NCBI RefSeq assembly: GCF_000503055.1
Contig: NZ_AYVY01000002.1
Coordinates: forward strand, 359,379-423,378
Direction of reading: 5' to 3'
DNA: 64,000 nucleotides
DNA from: Mesorhizobium sp. LSHC420B00
Lineage (GTDB): Bacteria; Pseudomonadota; Alphaproteobacteria; Rhizobiales; Rhizobiaceae
The position numbers and the translations under genes are program-made. The first letter of the stretch is position 1; every line of letters starts with the position of its first letter. Below the pieces are notes generated by a model. The model ran no database searches, was not told where the DNA came from, and worked only from the letters and a program-made list of their open reading frames with translations. Positions 34,441 through 43,585 of the stretch are shown here, in pieces.

Positions 34441-34832
34441 GCTAATGCTGCTCCGCGCATTCTGTCTTCTGATGTCCCATCGGTGAACAGAAGGGCGCCC
34501 TCCGAAGACCTACATGCGTTGCGGAGCAGGATGCGTGCCAGCATCGTTAATACTTGTTCACGGGTCGGGGCGGTTAAGGTTAACAACTGGTTTACGTTGC
34601 GCGCCGGCCAGGCCTGTGGCACACCAAAACCACTCCAGAAGCGGTCGTTTTGCGACGATCGGCAGCACTTCAGTCAAGAGTTCAGGGGGAGCAAGGGGGC
34701 TCGACCAGCCGTTCAAGGGAAACCTTGGACGGCTTCTTTTTTGATTCGGAGCTGCTGATTCGCCGTTTGTGATTCGGTTGGCCGTGATCTACATGCTCGC
34801 GAAGTCCAATCCAGCGACTGAGTGCAAGCCAT
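34441..34832. other. Gene-free stretch between the PAS and rhomboid genes
   Basis: About 390 bases without a credible gene. It holds divergent promoter sequence, a TCGT/ACGA palindrome near 34656 and a strong plus-strand terminator-like hairpin at 34707-34742. An unrecognised small RNA could end there. Confidence 0.5.
34707..34742 (+). terminator. Rho-independent terminator, possibly of a small RNA
   Basis: CCGTTCAAGG and CCTTGGACGG form a ten-base stem with one G-U or mismatch, around a GAAA-like loop, followed by CTTCTTTTTT. No plus-strand gene lies upstream within 700 bp, so it may end an unannotated transcript. Confidence 0.6.
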
Positions 34833-35603
34833 ATGAGCGACCCAGAAAGCCCACCGGAGATCGAGCAGGGCGAGAGTGGGCCTGCCGCCCGCGAACCGGA
34901 GCAACGCCGTGAACCGGTGTTCAACCTGCCGCCCGTGGTGCTGGCGGTGATCGGCATCTGCGTCGCCGTCCATCTGATCCGGGTCTATTGGCTGACCGAC
35001 GACCAGGACTTCGAACTGCTTGTCCGGGCAGCCTTTGTGCCGATCCGCTATTCCGGCCGCTTCGACCTGGATTTCTTCGCGTTTTCAAGCCCTTTTACCT
35101 ATGCCTTTCTGCATGGCGGTTTTGCCCATCTTGCCATCAACATGGTGTGGCTCGCGGCCTTCGGCTCACCGCTGGCCAACCGCTTCGGCGCGTTGCGCTT
35201 CAGCCTGTTCTTCGCCGCGACCGGACTGGCGGCGGTGGCGCTGTTCTGGGCCATGCATCCGCTTGGCGAAGCGCCGCTGGTCGGCGCCTCCGGCGCGATT
35301 TCCGGCATGATGGGTGCGGCGGCGCGCTATGGCTTCCGCATCGACCGCTCGTCGGGCAAGGCCGCCTTCGCCGGCCAGCCTTTGCCGATGGCGGCGGTGC
35401 TGCGCTCGCGCGGCGTCGTCACCTTTCTCGCCATGTGGATGGTGATCAACCTGGCGACCGGCCTCTTCGGCCTGGCGCCCGGCATTGACGGCCAGATCGC
35501 CTGGGAAGCCCATATTGGCGGCTTTCTTGCCGGCTTCTTCGGCCTGCGGTTCTTCGATCGGCGAGAGCAGGCGCTCCAACAGGCGGACGAGCCGGACACC
35601 TGA
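34833..35603 (+). CDS. Rhomboid-family intramembrane serine protease
   Basis: A 256-residue inner-membrane protease with about six membrane spans. The catalytic serine is S153 in GASGAISGMMGA, and H227 in EAHIGGFLAGF completes the dyad. The loop after FAHLAINMVWLAAFG is conserved, and residues 1-30 form a charged cytoplasmic tail. Substrates unknown. Confidence 0.9.
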   Translation: MSDPESPPEIEQGESGPAAREPEQRREPVFNLPPVVLAVIGICVAVHLIRVYWLTDDQDFELLVRAAFVPIRYSGRFDLDFFAFSSPFTYAFLHGGFAHLAINMVWLAAFGSPLANRFGALRFSLFFAATGLAAVALFWAMHPLGEAPLVGASGAISGMMGAAARYGFRIDRSSGKAAFAGQPLPMAAVLRSRGVVTFLAMWMVINLATGLFGLAPGIDGQIAWEAHIGGFLAGFFGLRFFDRREQALQQADEPDT

Positions 35604-35697
35604 GACCTCCGCACTTGAAATGAAACCGATCGCGGCGCACCATACTAGGGAAAGCCGGCCAAGGCAGGAGCCGGCAGGAAATGCAGAGGAGGACGTC

Positions 35698-36129
35698 ATG
35701 ACTGTTAAGGCAATTCTCGAGGCAAAAGGCCACGACGTGGTGACGCTCGGGCCGAACGAAAAGCTCAGCGAAGCCATCCGCATGCTTTCCGAACACAGGA
35801 TCGGCGCGCTGGTCATCACCAACGGCGATCACAAGATCGTCGGCATTCTTTCCGAGCGCGATGTGGTGCGGGTTCTCGCCAAGGAGGGGGCGGCGGCGCT
35901 CGACCTTGCCATCCGCTCGGCGATGACGCCCAAGGTGAAGATCTGCAATGAGAACCACACCGTCAACGAGGTCATGGAGATCATGACCAAGGGCCGCTTC
36001 CGCCATCTGCCGGTGGAAAAGAACGGGCTGCTCGACGGCATCGTGTCGATCGGCGACGTGGTCAAGCGGCGCATCGAGGATGTCGAGCGCGAGGCCGAGG
36101 AAATCAGGGCCTATATCGCCACGGCATAG
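35698..36129 (+). CDS. CBS-domain protein
   Basis: A 143-residue protein made of two CBS domains, one around VTLGPNEKLSEAIRMLSEHRIGALVI and one around AMTPKVKICNENHTVNEVMEIMTKGRFRHLPV. CBS pairs bind adenine nucleotides and sense energy state. The ATG at 35698 has an AGGAGG site. The end EVEREAEEIRAYIAT is helical. A hairpin follows the stop. Confidence 0.92.
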   Translation: MTVKAILEAKGHDVVTLGPNEKLSEAIRMLSEHRIGALVITNGDHKIVGILSERDVVRVLAKEGAAALDLAIRSAMTPKVKICNENHTVNEVMEIMTKGRFRHLPVEKNGLLDGIVSIGDVVKRRIEDVEREAEEIRAYIATA

Positions 36130-36137
36130 GTGAGGGC

Positions 36138-36168
36138 GGCCGGGTTGCCGGCCATTGAATTTTTTCAA
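36138..36168 (+). terminator. Possible terminator after the CBS gene
   Basis: GGCCGG-GTTG-CCGGCC hairpin, then ATTGAATTTTTTC. The T-run is a few bases from the stem, so the match is imperfect. Confidence 0.4.
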
Positions 36169-36319
36169 GCTGCTATAGCAGTCCATCGCGGCAGGTGCGG
36201 GCCTGTGCCGCGTCGGCGCCCGCGGCTTTGCGCTTGTCTCTCTTGGCGGTTTGCACTAGCGAAGTTGCACATCAAAATATGCGTTCTCGCATATCCGCAA
36301 TTCCACTATGCAGGCCACT

Positions 36320-37819
36320 ATGACCCTCATCGATACCCGCACGCCCGACGCCAAGCGCCTGGTTCCCGGCGCCACCGGCGACTGGGAGATCATCATCGGC
36401 CTCGAGGTCCATGCGCAGGTGACCTCGCAGGCAAAGCTGTTTTCCGGCGCCTCGACCATTTTCGGCGCCGCGCCCAATGCCAATGTCAGCCTGGTCGACG
36501 CGGCGATGCCCGGCATGCTGCCGGTCATCAACGAGGAATGCGTCAAGCAGGCGATCCGTACCGGGTTGGGCCTGAAGGCTGAGATCAACCACAAATCGGT
36601 CTTCGACAGGAAAAACTATTTCTATCCCGATCTGCCGCAGGGCTACCAGATCTCGCAGTTCAAGCAGCCGATCGTCGGCGAGGGCAAGGTGATCGTCTCG
36701 GTCGGCCCGGACCGGCAGGGCGAATTCGAGGACATCGAGGTCGGCATCGAGCGTCTGCACCTGGAGCAGGATGCGGGCAAGTCGATGCACGACCAGCATG
36801 CGACAATGTCCTATGTCGATCTCAACCGCTCCGGCGTGGCGCTGATGGAGATCGTCTCCAAGCCGGATATGCGCTCCGCCGATGAAGCCAAAGCGTATGT
36901 CACCAAGCTGCGCACCATCGTGCGCTATCTCGGCACCTGCGACGGCAATATGGACGAAGGCTCGTTGCGAGCCGACGTCAACGTCTCGGTGCGCCGGCCC
37001 GGCGGCGAATTCGGCACGCGCTGCGAGATCAAGAACGTCAACTCGATCCGTTTCATCGGCCAGGCCATCGACTATGAAGCGCGCCGCCAGATCGCCATCC
37101 TCGAGGACGGCGGCAGGATCGAGCAGGAAACACGGCTGTTCGACCCCAACAAGGGTGAGACGCGCTCGATGCGCTCCAAGGAAGAAGCGCATGACTACCG
37201 CTATTTCCCGGATCCCGATCTTCTGCCGCTGGAATTCGACCAGGCCTATGTCGATGAGTTGGCAAAGGACCTGCCGGAACTTCCCGACGCCAAGAAGGCG
37301 CGGCTGATCTCGTCGCTTGGCCTGTCGACCTACGATGCCTCGATCCTGGTATCGGAAAAGGCGGTCGCCGATTATTTCGAGAAGGTGGCGGCCGGGCGCG
37401 ACGGCAAGCTCGCCGCCAACTGGGTCATCAACGACCTCCTGGGGGCCTTGAACAAGGCCGGCAAGGATATTGAAAACGCTCCTGTTTCGCCCGACCAGCT
37501 TAGTGCCGTCATCGACCTGATCAAGGAAGGCACCATCTCCGGTAAGATCGCCAAGGATCTGTTCGAGATCGTCTGGAACGAGGGCGGCGATCCGCGTCAG
37601 CTGGTCGAAAGCCGTGGCATGAAGCAGGTCACCGATACCGGCGCCATCGAAAAGGCGGTCGACGAGGTGATCGCGGCCAACCCGGACAAGGTCGAGCAGG
37701 CGCGTGCCAAGCCGACCATGGCTGGCTGGTTCGTCGGCCAGGTGATGAAGGCGACCGGCGGCAAGGCCAATCCGCAGGCGGTCAACGAGCTGGTCAAGGC
37801 CAAGCTCGGGATCGAGTAG
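36320..37819 (+). CDS. gatB: Asp/Glu-tRNA amidotransferase subunit B
   Basis: Subunit of GatCAB, which amidates misacylated Glu-tRNA(Gln) and Asp-tRNA(Asn). The 499-residue protein shows [24 protein letters not shown], the conserved [11 protein letters not shown] and [17 protein letters not shown], and a C-terminal YqeY-like domain ending [14 protein letters not shown] prefer ATG 36320 ([10 protein letters not shown]), the usual family start; an ATG at 36308 also reads in frame. gatA and gatC are not in the window. The next gene starts two bases after the stop. Confidence 0.93.
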   Translation: MTLIDTRTPDAKRLVPGATGDWEIIIGLEVHAQVTSQAKLFSGASTIFGAAPNANVSLVDAAMPGMLPVINEECVKQAIRTGLGLKAEINHKSVFDRKNYFYPDLPQGYQISQFKQPIVGEGKVIVSVGPDRQGEFEDIEVGIERLHLEQDAGKSMHDQHATMSYVDLNRSGVALMEIVSKPDMRSADEAKAYVTKLRTIVRYLGTCDGNMDEGSLRADVNVSVRRPGGEFGTRCEIKNVNSIRFIGQAIDYEARRQIAILEDGGRIEQETRLFDPNKGETRSMRSKEEAHDYRYFPDPDLLPLEFDQAYVDELAKDLPELPDAKKARLISSLGLSTYDASILVSEKAVADYFEKVAAGRDGKLAANWVINDLLGALNKAGKDIENAPVSPDQLSAVIDLIKEGTISGKIAKDLFEIVWNEGGDPRQLVESRGMKQVTDTGAIEKAVDEVIAANPDKVEQARAKPTMAGWFVGQVMKATGGKANPQAVNELVKAKLGIE

Positions 37820-37820
37820 G

Positions 37821-38309
37821 ATGTTCGTCCGCACCGCCGGCGAGCGCGATCTGGCGGCGGTGCGCGCATTGCTGATCGAGACATGGCATGCCACCTATGA
37901 CGCCATCTACGGCGCGGCGCGGGTTACCGAAATCACCGATGAATGGCATTCGATCGCCGCGCTCAAAGCACGGCTGACGCGGCCGAACTCGGAGTTCCTG
38001 GTCGCCGACGACGGCAAAAGCATCGGCGGCATGGCTTTCGCCGCCGCCACCACGGATGCCAGGATCGTCATGCTGAACCAGCTTTACGTGCATCCGGCCT
38101 GGCACAGGCAAGGCATCGGCCAGGCGCTGCTGGACGAGATCGAGGCCAGCTTTCCGGAGGCCCGAACGCTACGCGTCGAGGTCGAGGAAGCAAATGCTCC
38201 GGCCATCGCCTTCTACCGCTCGAGAGGGTTCTTGCCCGCCGGCAACACGGCCGATTGCGGCGGCGCCACAGGGTTGCCGGCGCTGGTTTTGGAGAAGGCG
38301 ATCGGCTAG
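37821..38309 (+). CDS. GNAT-family N-acetyltransferase
   Basis: A 162-residue GNAT enzyme. The acetyl-CoA loop is VHPAWHRQGIGQALLDEI, and NAPAIAFYRSRGFLPAG is the closing motif. It starts two bases after the gatB stop and so may be co-translated. Substrate unknown. Confidence 0.87.
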   Translation: MFVRTAGERDLAAVRALLIETWHATYDAIYGAARVTEITDEWHSIAALKARLTRPNSEFLVADDGKSIGGMAFAAATTDARIVMLNQLYVHPAWHRQGIGQALLDEIEASFPEARTLRVEVEEANAPAIAFYRSRGFLPAGNTADCGGATGLPALVLEKAIG

Positions 38310-38325
38310 CTCGTTCGCCTGACGC

Positions 38326-38667
38326 TCAGTTGCGTTTCACAGGCAGGTTGGAGCAGCCGGCGGCGAGAAACTCGCACGGCAGGCTGCCGCCGCCGCCCGA
38401 CGTGTGCGGGGGCGTAGCGGCTTCGATTTTTTCGACCTCGTAATATTTCGAGGTGACGCCCCATTTTTTGACGCCCTGGCACGTCGAGCGCACGCCAACC
38501 TCCGTCGCCTTCGCCGCCGTCTTGTAGTAGGTGGTGATCCGGCAGGATTGGCTGACCGGCAGCGCGTTCGCCGGGCTCGTGACCGGCGGCAGGAAGTTCG
38601 GGAAAGCAAGCAGTGAGATTGCCGCAATGATCCGGGCGGCGGGCATGGTGTGGGGAAGGTGCAGCAT
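38326..38667 (-). CDS. Small secreted protein, cysteine-containing
   Basis: A 113-residue protein with a signal peptide (AARIIAAISLLAFPNFLPPVTSPANA-LPV). The mature part has four cysteines (SCRITTYY, STCQGVKKWG, PCEFLAAGC). The arrangement resembles the small secreted DUF6289 family, but I am not certain. It is the last of three minus-strand secreted-protein genes separated by a common palindrome (38753-38776 upstream here). GGAG precedes the ATG. Confidence 0.7.
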   Translation of the reverse strand: MLHLPHTMPAARIIAAISLLAFPNFLPPVTSPANALPVSQSCRITTYYKTAAKATEVGVRSTCQGVKKWGVTSKYYEVEKIEAATPPHTSGGGGSLPCEFLAAGCSNLPVKRN

Positions 38668-38752
38668 CGTTTGTCTCCATCGATGGCGCCGCTCGCTCGT
38701 GGCGAAGCGGCGCGTTTGTTCCCGCAGGATCAGGCCATGAAGCAGGCGCTGC

Positions 38753-38776
38753 CGCATCTGCCGCGCGGGGGATGGC
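38753..38776. promoter_or_regulatory. Intergenic palindrome copy 3
   Basis: GCATCTGCCGC followed by GCGGGGGATGGC, a degenerate copy of the palindrome at 40526-40549 (18 of 24 bases). It lies 86 bp upstream of the secreted-protein ATG. Confidence 0.5.
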
Positions 38777-38818
38777 GGCGGCGGTCCGAACCGCCGCCGT
38801 CATCCGCGAGTGGCCGCG

Positions 38819-40030
38819 TCAGGGCGTTTTCGGCTTGATGAGCTTCTTTATCGGAACAGCGACTTTTGGTGGCCGGACCGTACTGGCTCCACCGCCGACG
38901 GCCAGCCCGCCGCTGTTGAGATAGCGCACCGTATAGCGCAGCTCGTAGCCCGGAACTCTGATCCATGTAGGCTTGTGATTGAACTGGTCCGGAGGCCTCG
39001 AATACCACTTCGGGATCTGCATGATCTTGGAACCGGCACCGAATCCCGCAGTCTTGGCCGCTACCGCGAAGGCGCTGTCTCTGGGATCGTTCGGCGGCTG
39101 GTCGACATTGCCGATGACGACCAGCGAGTCGTATTTTCGCGCGTCGAGCCTGAGTGCGGGAAGGTTCAGCGCAGCCACGTTGCCTTCGCGCATCGTCAGC
39201 GCCTTCTGAAGGCCGTCCTCATTGGCGTAGACGTTGAGGTTAATGGCCTCGGATTCCGCATAGACCACATTGTTGTGGAAGTCGCGGGCTGCCAGGCGTG
39301 TGAGGCTGTCGAAGGTCACTTCAACCGTCGGCTTGGCTATGGCGTCCGTCACAATCAGGTTGCGTCGCGGCACCGTCCAGAAGATGAGATCGTCGCCGGT
39401 GGCTTGCGTGCCGGCATCGGACCCGTCGATTGCCGAGCATTTCGAAATCGGAACCGGCGTCGTCACCGGCAGGGGTGCCGAAAACGAGCTGCGTACCTGA
39501 GCATCGATGTAGTTGCCGATGTTGAAAACATCTTCGAGGATGTTGCCGCCTTCGAAGCTCGCCGGGCCGGGTTGCGAGCGGATGATGACCTGGCTGGAAT
39601 CGGTCTGCCAGCGGCTGCAGAAGACGTTGACGTCTATGGGAATGCCGATGTGACGGTCGGACGTCACCGGGATCGAGACCTTGATGGTGAGGATATAAGG
39701 AACTTTGACAAACCAGCTGTTCGGCTGGTTCAGCATCTGCGTCGCAAAGCGCGACGGCCGCCATTGCTTCAGCGATTCGATCGATGCGCGCGATGATCGT
39801 CCCTGGGCGGCTAGCTGTGCGTTGGTGGCGTCGACCTTGGCCTGCGCCAGGTTGCGGACGGTGTTGGTGATCAGGAACACGCCGAGTTCGGCTTTGCAGG
39901 GCCTGTTCGATTGTGTGGGGTTGCATGGGGCAAGTGCCGCACTGGCAACCGGCGGCCCCGAAGGCGGCGGCTGGGCGGCCGCGATGGCCGCCATCAGGCC
40001 GAAGAACAGCATCGTGCAGGTTTTCAACAT
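38819..40030 (-). CDS. Secreted protein of unknown function (403 aa)
   Basis: A 403-residue protein with a short signal peptide (TCTMLFFGLMAAIAAA-QPPP). I do not recognise a domain. The mature part has cysteines at APCNPTQSNRPC, SRW-adjacent NVFCSRW and SKCSAIDG, a predicted beta-rich middle (PYILTIKVSIPVTSDRHIGIPIDVNVF), and a basic lysine/proline tail. GAGG supports the start. Neighbouring secreted genes share the preceding palindrome. Confidence 0.7.
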   Translation of the reverse strand: MLKTCTMLFFGLMAAIAAAQPPPSGPPVASAALAPCNPTQSNRPCKAELGVFLITNTVRNLAQAKVDATNAQLAAQGRSSRASIESLKQWRPSRFATQMLNQPNSWFVKVPYILTIKVSIPVTSDRHIGIPIDVNVFCSRWQTDSSQVIIRSQPGPASFEGGNILEDVFNIGNYIDAQVRSSFSAPLPVTTPVPISKCSAIDGSDAGTQATGDDLIFWTVPRRNLIVTDAIAKPTVEVTFDSLTRLAARDFHNNVVYAESEAINLNVYANEDGLQKALTMREGNVAALNLPALRLDARKYDSLVVIGNVDQPPNDPRDSAFAVAAKTAGFGAGSKIMQIPKWYSRPPDQFNHKPTWIRVPGYELRYTVRYLNSGGLAVGGGASTVRPPKVAVPIKKLIKPKTP

Positions 40031-40090
40031 GGTATCCTCGCTCTGTCGTTGGAAACCACCCTCCGGCTAGACAGCAGCATTTGTCCGATG

Positions 40091-40122
40091 GCGGTTCATC
40101 GCCCGCACGGGGGATGAACCGC
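40091..40122. promoter_or_regulatory. Intergenic palindrome copy 2
   Basis: GCGGTTCATC (40091-40100) is perfectly repeated in inverted form as GATGAACCGC (40113-40122), around CCCGCACGGG. It lies 60 bp upstream of the 403-residue gene and matches copy 1 in 21 of 24 core bases. Confidence 0.75.
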
Positions 40123-40177
40123 GAAAACATCGGGCGGGCCTAGCGACGTCGAGCCGCCGTCCTTTCGGATTGGATGG

Positions 40178-40476
40178 CTACTGCTTCACGACGCCTTTGG
40201 TCGTCGCCTTCGGCGCGACGACCTTGGGCTTGGGGGTTTTCGGACCTGGGTCGACTACCAATGCGGCCGTGCAGGAGCATTTGCCCGAACCGCAGTTCAG
40301 GTCGCCCTTGCACATTTTGGAATGCCGCATGTCGGTGCAGTCGGCGGTCCGGAGCAGGAGCAACTGCCTTGCCCGATCGTACCCGACTGACATTTGAAGC
40401 TCCATGCCGGATCGGCAGCAAGGCCGGCCACAGCGAGCGATAAGACAAAAAGCGTTGTCGAGATGAGCTTGCGCAT
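40178..40476 (-). pseudogene. Frameshifted small cysteine-rich secreted protein
   Basis: ATG 40476 follows a perfect GGGAGG. The first frame gives a signal peptide (RKLISTTLFVLSLAVAGLAA) and FKCQSGTIGQGSCSCSG, then drifts and stops at 40297. The -1 frame from about 40349 continues as TADCTDMRHSKMC, NCGSGKCSC and a lysine/proline tail ending GVVKQ at 40178. One extra base after GG (40350-40349) would join them into about 99 residues with cysteines spaced as in small secreted proteins. It may be a real mutation, a sequencing error or recoding. Confidence 0.6.
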
Positions 40477-40525
40477 GAATACCTCCCGGTTCTATCGAGC
40501 GATGGAACCACGGAGCAGCAACGCC

Positions 40526-40549
40526 TTCATCTCCCGCGCGGGAGATGAA
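40526..40549. promoter_or_regulatory. Intergenic palindrome copy 1
   Basis: TTCATCTCCCGC followed at once by GCGGGAGATGAA, a perfect 24-bp palindrome 50 bp upstream of the cysteine-rich gene's ATG. Copies 2 and 3 lie before the next two genes. Confidence 0.8.
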
Positions 40550-40570
40550 TTCGCGTACCGGTGACGATCG

Positions 40571-42052
40571 TCAATGCTGTCCCTTCAGCACGACGAGATA
40601 ACCGCGTTCGACGCGAAGCCGGAACGCGATTTGCCCTGCGGTGCCGGGATCCTTGGAAACCTTGTCGATGACATAGCCGCTGGGATGCGAGCCAAGCCAT
40701 TCTTCCGGTTTGTCGGTGGTTTCGAATGGCTTTTGCAACCGGGCCAGGAAGCCGACTTCGCCTTGATAGTCGAAAGCCACGGCCCAGTCCGCATCCTTTC
40801 GCTCGTCGACGAAGTTGGCGAGCGGCGTCAGGTCATAGCGTTTGAACGCGGTTGCCGATGCCACCGCGTGGCCGATGCCGAAAATGACAAGCATGACGAC
40901 GGCCGAGCTTTTCAGCCTGGCGAGCGGGATCTCCGCCATGAAATACCCGAATAGGATGGTCACGAACGGCAACATCGGCACGACATAGTGGGGCTGCTTG
41001 CCGGATATCGCGCTGAATGCCAGCAACACGGCAACGAACGAGAACGACAGCAGGCGCAAGGCGCGCAGATCGGGCGACTTCGTCTCGATCAGGCTGCGTA
41101 TCCGCGTGCGCAGCTTCAATCGCCATACCTCAGGTATAAAAATCCACGGTATGAACATGACCGGCAGCAGCAGCAGATAGAAATAGAACGGCCGGCCGTG
41201 CGAATTGCGCAAATTGCCGGTGACGCGCCCCGCCGATTGGTTCCAGACCAGATCATAGACGAAACTGCCCTTTGTCAGGATGGTCGCCGGCACCAGCCAA
41301 ATCGCCACCGGAATTAGCGCGGCGAGCACTGCCAGGCCCACTCCAGCGAGGAAGTTCGGTGTCGCCAGTCCCGCCCGCCGGTCGCGCCAGAACGGGTAGA
41401 ACAGGATGGGCGCGCCGATATGGATGAGCACCACCGGGCCTTTCGTCAGCACGCCCATGCCGATGAACAACCCGGCCAGAACGGCCTGCCAGCGGTCGCC
41501 GCTCCGGGCAAAGGCAATCAACGACAACAGCGCGGCGAGCACGAAGACCGTCAGCAACAGGTCGAACAGGATCAGCGTCGAATAGATGACGAACACGCTG
41601 CTTCCGACGACCAGCCAGGGGACGCGCCGTGCGATGTCGTCGCGGCCGGGAAACAGGGTCCTTGCCAAAGCCGTCGTCAGCCAGATGACGAGTGAGGAGG
41701 CGGCGAAGATGACCAGCATCGCCGCCGGCCGGCTGGCGCCGAAAACGGTCCAGACAAGGTCGATAAGCCAAAACAGCAGCGGCGGCTTCTGCAGATAGGG
41801 CGCGAAATTCATCGTCGGGACGAAGATCTGTCCGCTCAGATACATTTCCCAGGTGACGCTGAGATATCGCGTTTCGTCGACGGGCAGCAGTGGCCGGAAA
41901 GCGACCGCGATGACGATCAGCCCAAGCAGGAAAAGGTAGGGGAGCAGCCGCTCGGTAGATGTCGGTATCAAAGATCGAGATCCGCGCCAGAAACCATTTT
42001 CTTTCCAGCCGAGCATAGTGCCGCGTTTCTGGACCGCGAACGACCGCACCAT
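40571..42052 (-). CDS. GT39/ArnT-like membrane glycosyltransferase
   Basis: A 493-residue inner-membrane protein with about 11-12 spans. The N-terminal PVDETRYLSVTWEMY has the acidic DE catalytic pair of ArnT/PMT-type glycosyltransferases that use polyprenyl-phosphate sugars. LQKPPLLFWLIDLVW and KGPVVLIHIGAPILFY are family-like. It probably modifies lipid A or another envelope glycan; no arn genes flank it. ATG 42052 is used; MLGWKEN at 42016 is an alternative. Confidence 0.86.
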   Translation of the reverse strand: MVRSFAVQKRGTMLGWKENGFWRGSRSLIPTSTERLLPYLFLLGLIVIAVAFRPLLPVDETRYLSVTWEMYLSGQIFVPTMNFAPYLQKPPLLFWLIDLVWTVFGASRPAAMLVIFAASSLVIWLTTALARTLFPGRDDIARRVPWLVVGSSVFVIYSTLILFDLLLTVFVLAALLSLIAFARSGDRWQAVLAGLFIGMGVLTKGPVVLIHIGAPILFYPFWRDRRAGLATPNFLAGVGLAVLAALIPVAIWLVPATILTKGSFVYDLVWNQSAGRVTGNLRNSHGRPFYFYLLLLPVMFIPWIFIPEVWRLKLRTRIRSLIETKSPDLRALRLLSFSFVAVLLAFSAISGKQPHYVVPMLPFVTILFGYFMAEIPLARLKSSAVVMLVIFGIGHAVASATAFKRYDLTPLANFVDERKDADWAVAFDYQGEVGFLARLQKPFETTDKPEEWLGSHPSGYVIDKVSKDPGTAGQIAFRLRVERGYLVVLKGQH

Positions 42053-42178
42053 GATTTTGGCCGAATTGCAACGATGCCGGTTTCGTTTTGCAGATTTTGC
42101 GGATGATGTTCTTAAAGGCTTGGAAAACTTACCGGCCGAGCCTTTTGGACCACGGCCGGTCCGGGGGATCTGCGCAAA

Positions 42179-43339
42179 TCAACTGGAGCGCAACGGCGGC
42201 GACAATTCGCGCATCAAGAGTTCGAGCTCGCGCTGATCGCCGGTACCGGTCTTGTCGAAGATCGTTGCCAGCTGCGACTTGACGGTGCCATCCGAGACGC
42301 CGCCGGCTGCGGCGATTTCCTTTCGCGTCAGGCCGGCGGCAACGTGACCGGCGACGCGCCTTTCTGCCGCGGTCAGTCCGAACAGCGCCGCAATGGCGTC
42401 CAGCGCCGGGATTGGTGCCGAACCGGCCGCGGCGATGAAGATCGCCGCGGCGGCGCGCTGCGAGATACGCGCCGAGATTTCACGCCGCGCCAGCGGCATG
42501 ACATGGGCCACCGCCGGAACGGCCGTCTTGGCCAGCGGAATGTTGATGCCGCAAGGTCCGAGCGCGAATTCGTCGCGCGTGCCGAGCTGGACGGCACGGC
42601 CGATCGCGGCATTGGCGTTGGCATAGGTGAAGGAAAGCTGTCCGCGCACGCAAGCGACCGAGATGTTTTCGGCGAGCAGCGCTTCGGCTGTCGGGTTGGC
42701 GAAGATGATGGTCATGTCTTCGGCGACGATCAGCACGGGATGGTCAAGGCTTTCGATGATGGAACGGAAGATTTCGGCCTTGCGCCGCTCCGCCTCGAAC
42801 AGGTCGCCGATGGTCACCGCGCGCCGCACATGCGGCGCCAGCAGGCAGACAAGCTCGAGGTCCTCGCTGGAAATCTGGCGCCTGTCCTTGTCGGTAACCA
42901 CCATCAGCGTGCCGATCCGGGTCGGCCGCTTCATCAACGCCACCCAGAAGAAATCGTCCAGCCGGTTGGGTTGCACCCATTCGCGCACGATGCGGCTTTC
43001 GAGCCATCTCTGTCGCGTATCCGGACCTTGCAGGGCGTAGATCGAATCGACAGTGAACGGCACGTCGATCCCCATCTTGGGAACCGCCGCATAGAACGGC
43101 ACTTGCGAGCCGTAGTCATGCTTCAACGGCTCAAGAACTGCGGGATCGCCGCAAGACACCGAAAACCGCGCGGAACTGCTGATCGTGTCGATGACGGCGA
43201 GCATGGCAAGCTGGCCTTCCGCCAGGCTGCAGATGGCCTCGAGTGTCGCTTGCCAGCGGCCGACGTCGGCAATCGAATCGTAGATCGCCTCAACGACCTG
43301 CGGCAATGCGCGACCGGCCGTGCCCGCCAGCGATGACAT
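42179..43339 (-). CDS. LuxR-family transcriptional regulator
   Basis: A 386-residue protein. The LuxR helix-turn-helix is at the C-terminus (LTAAERRVAGHVAAGLTRKEIAAAGGVSDGTVKSQLATIFDKTG). Before it a PAS-like part (SIIESLDHPVLIVAEDMTIIFANPTAEALL) suggests ligand sensing, so it is not a classical acyl-homoserine-lactone receptor. It lies upstream, in the same direction, of the glycosyltransferase and secreted-protein genes, which it might control. Confidence 0.86.
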   Translation of the reverse strand: MSSLAGTAGRALPQVVEAIYDSIADVGRWQATLEAICSLAEGQLAMLAVIDTISSSARFSVSCGDPAVLEPLKHDYGSQVPFYAAVPKMGIDVPFTVDSIYALQGPDTRQRWLESRIVREWVQPNRLDDFFWVALMKRPTRIGTLMVVTDKDRRQISSEDLELVCLLAPHVRRAVTIGDLFEAERRKAEIFRSIIESLDHPVLIVAEDMTIIFANPTAEALLAENISVACVRGQLSFTYANANAAIGRAVQLGTRDEFALGPCGINIPLAKTAVPAVAHVMPLARREISARISQRAAAAIFIAAAGSAPIPALDAIAALFGLTAAERRVAGHVAAGLTRKEIAAAGGVSDGTVKSQLATIFDKTGTGDQRELELLMRELSPPLRSS

Positions 43340-43585
43340 GAGCCCCTCTCATTTGCCGCCCTTGAGGCGACGAAGCATCAATTCCTAGAATAACGCTGCG
43401 TAAGGTTGCCAACAACCCATTTCATCTGCTTCGCGCGGACGCGAGGATCGCATGAACGTATAGTTTGCCCGCCAGCCATTTGCTCGTCGGTTGCGGCAAG
43501 ACCCTTGCCTTCGCAATGCCGTGACGCCATAAGCAGGAACAGGCGCCGCGAGGACTTGCTACAAGGACTTGCCACGAGGATTTGG

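Noticed and set aside
34408..34758. 116-codon plus-strand frame before the rhomboid gene
   Set aside because: No ribosome site or recognisable protein, and it contains the terminator hairpin.
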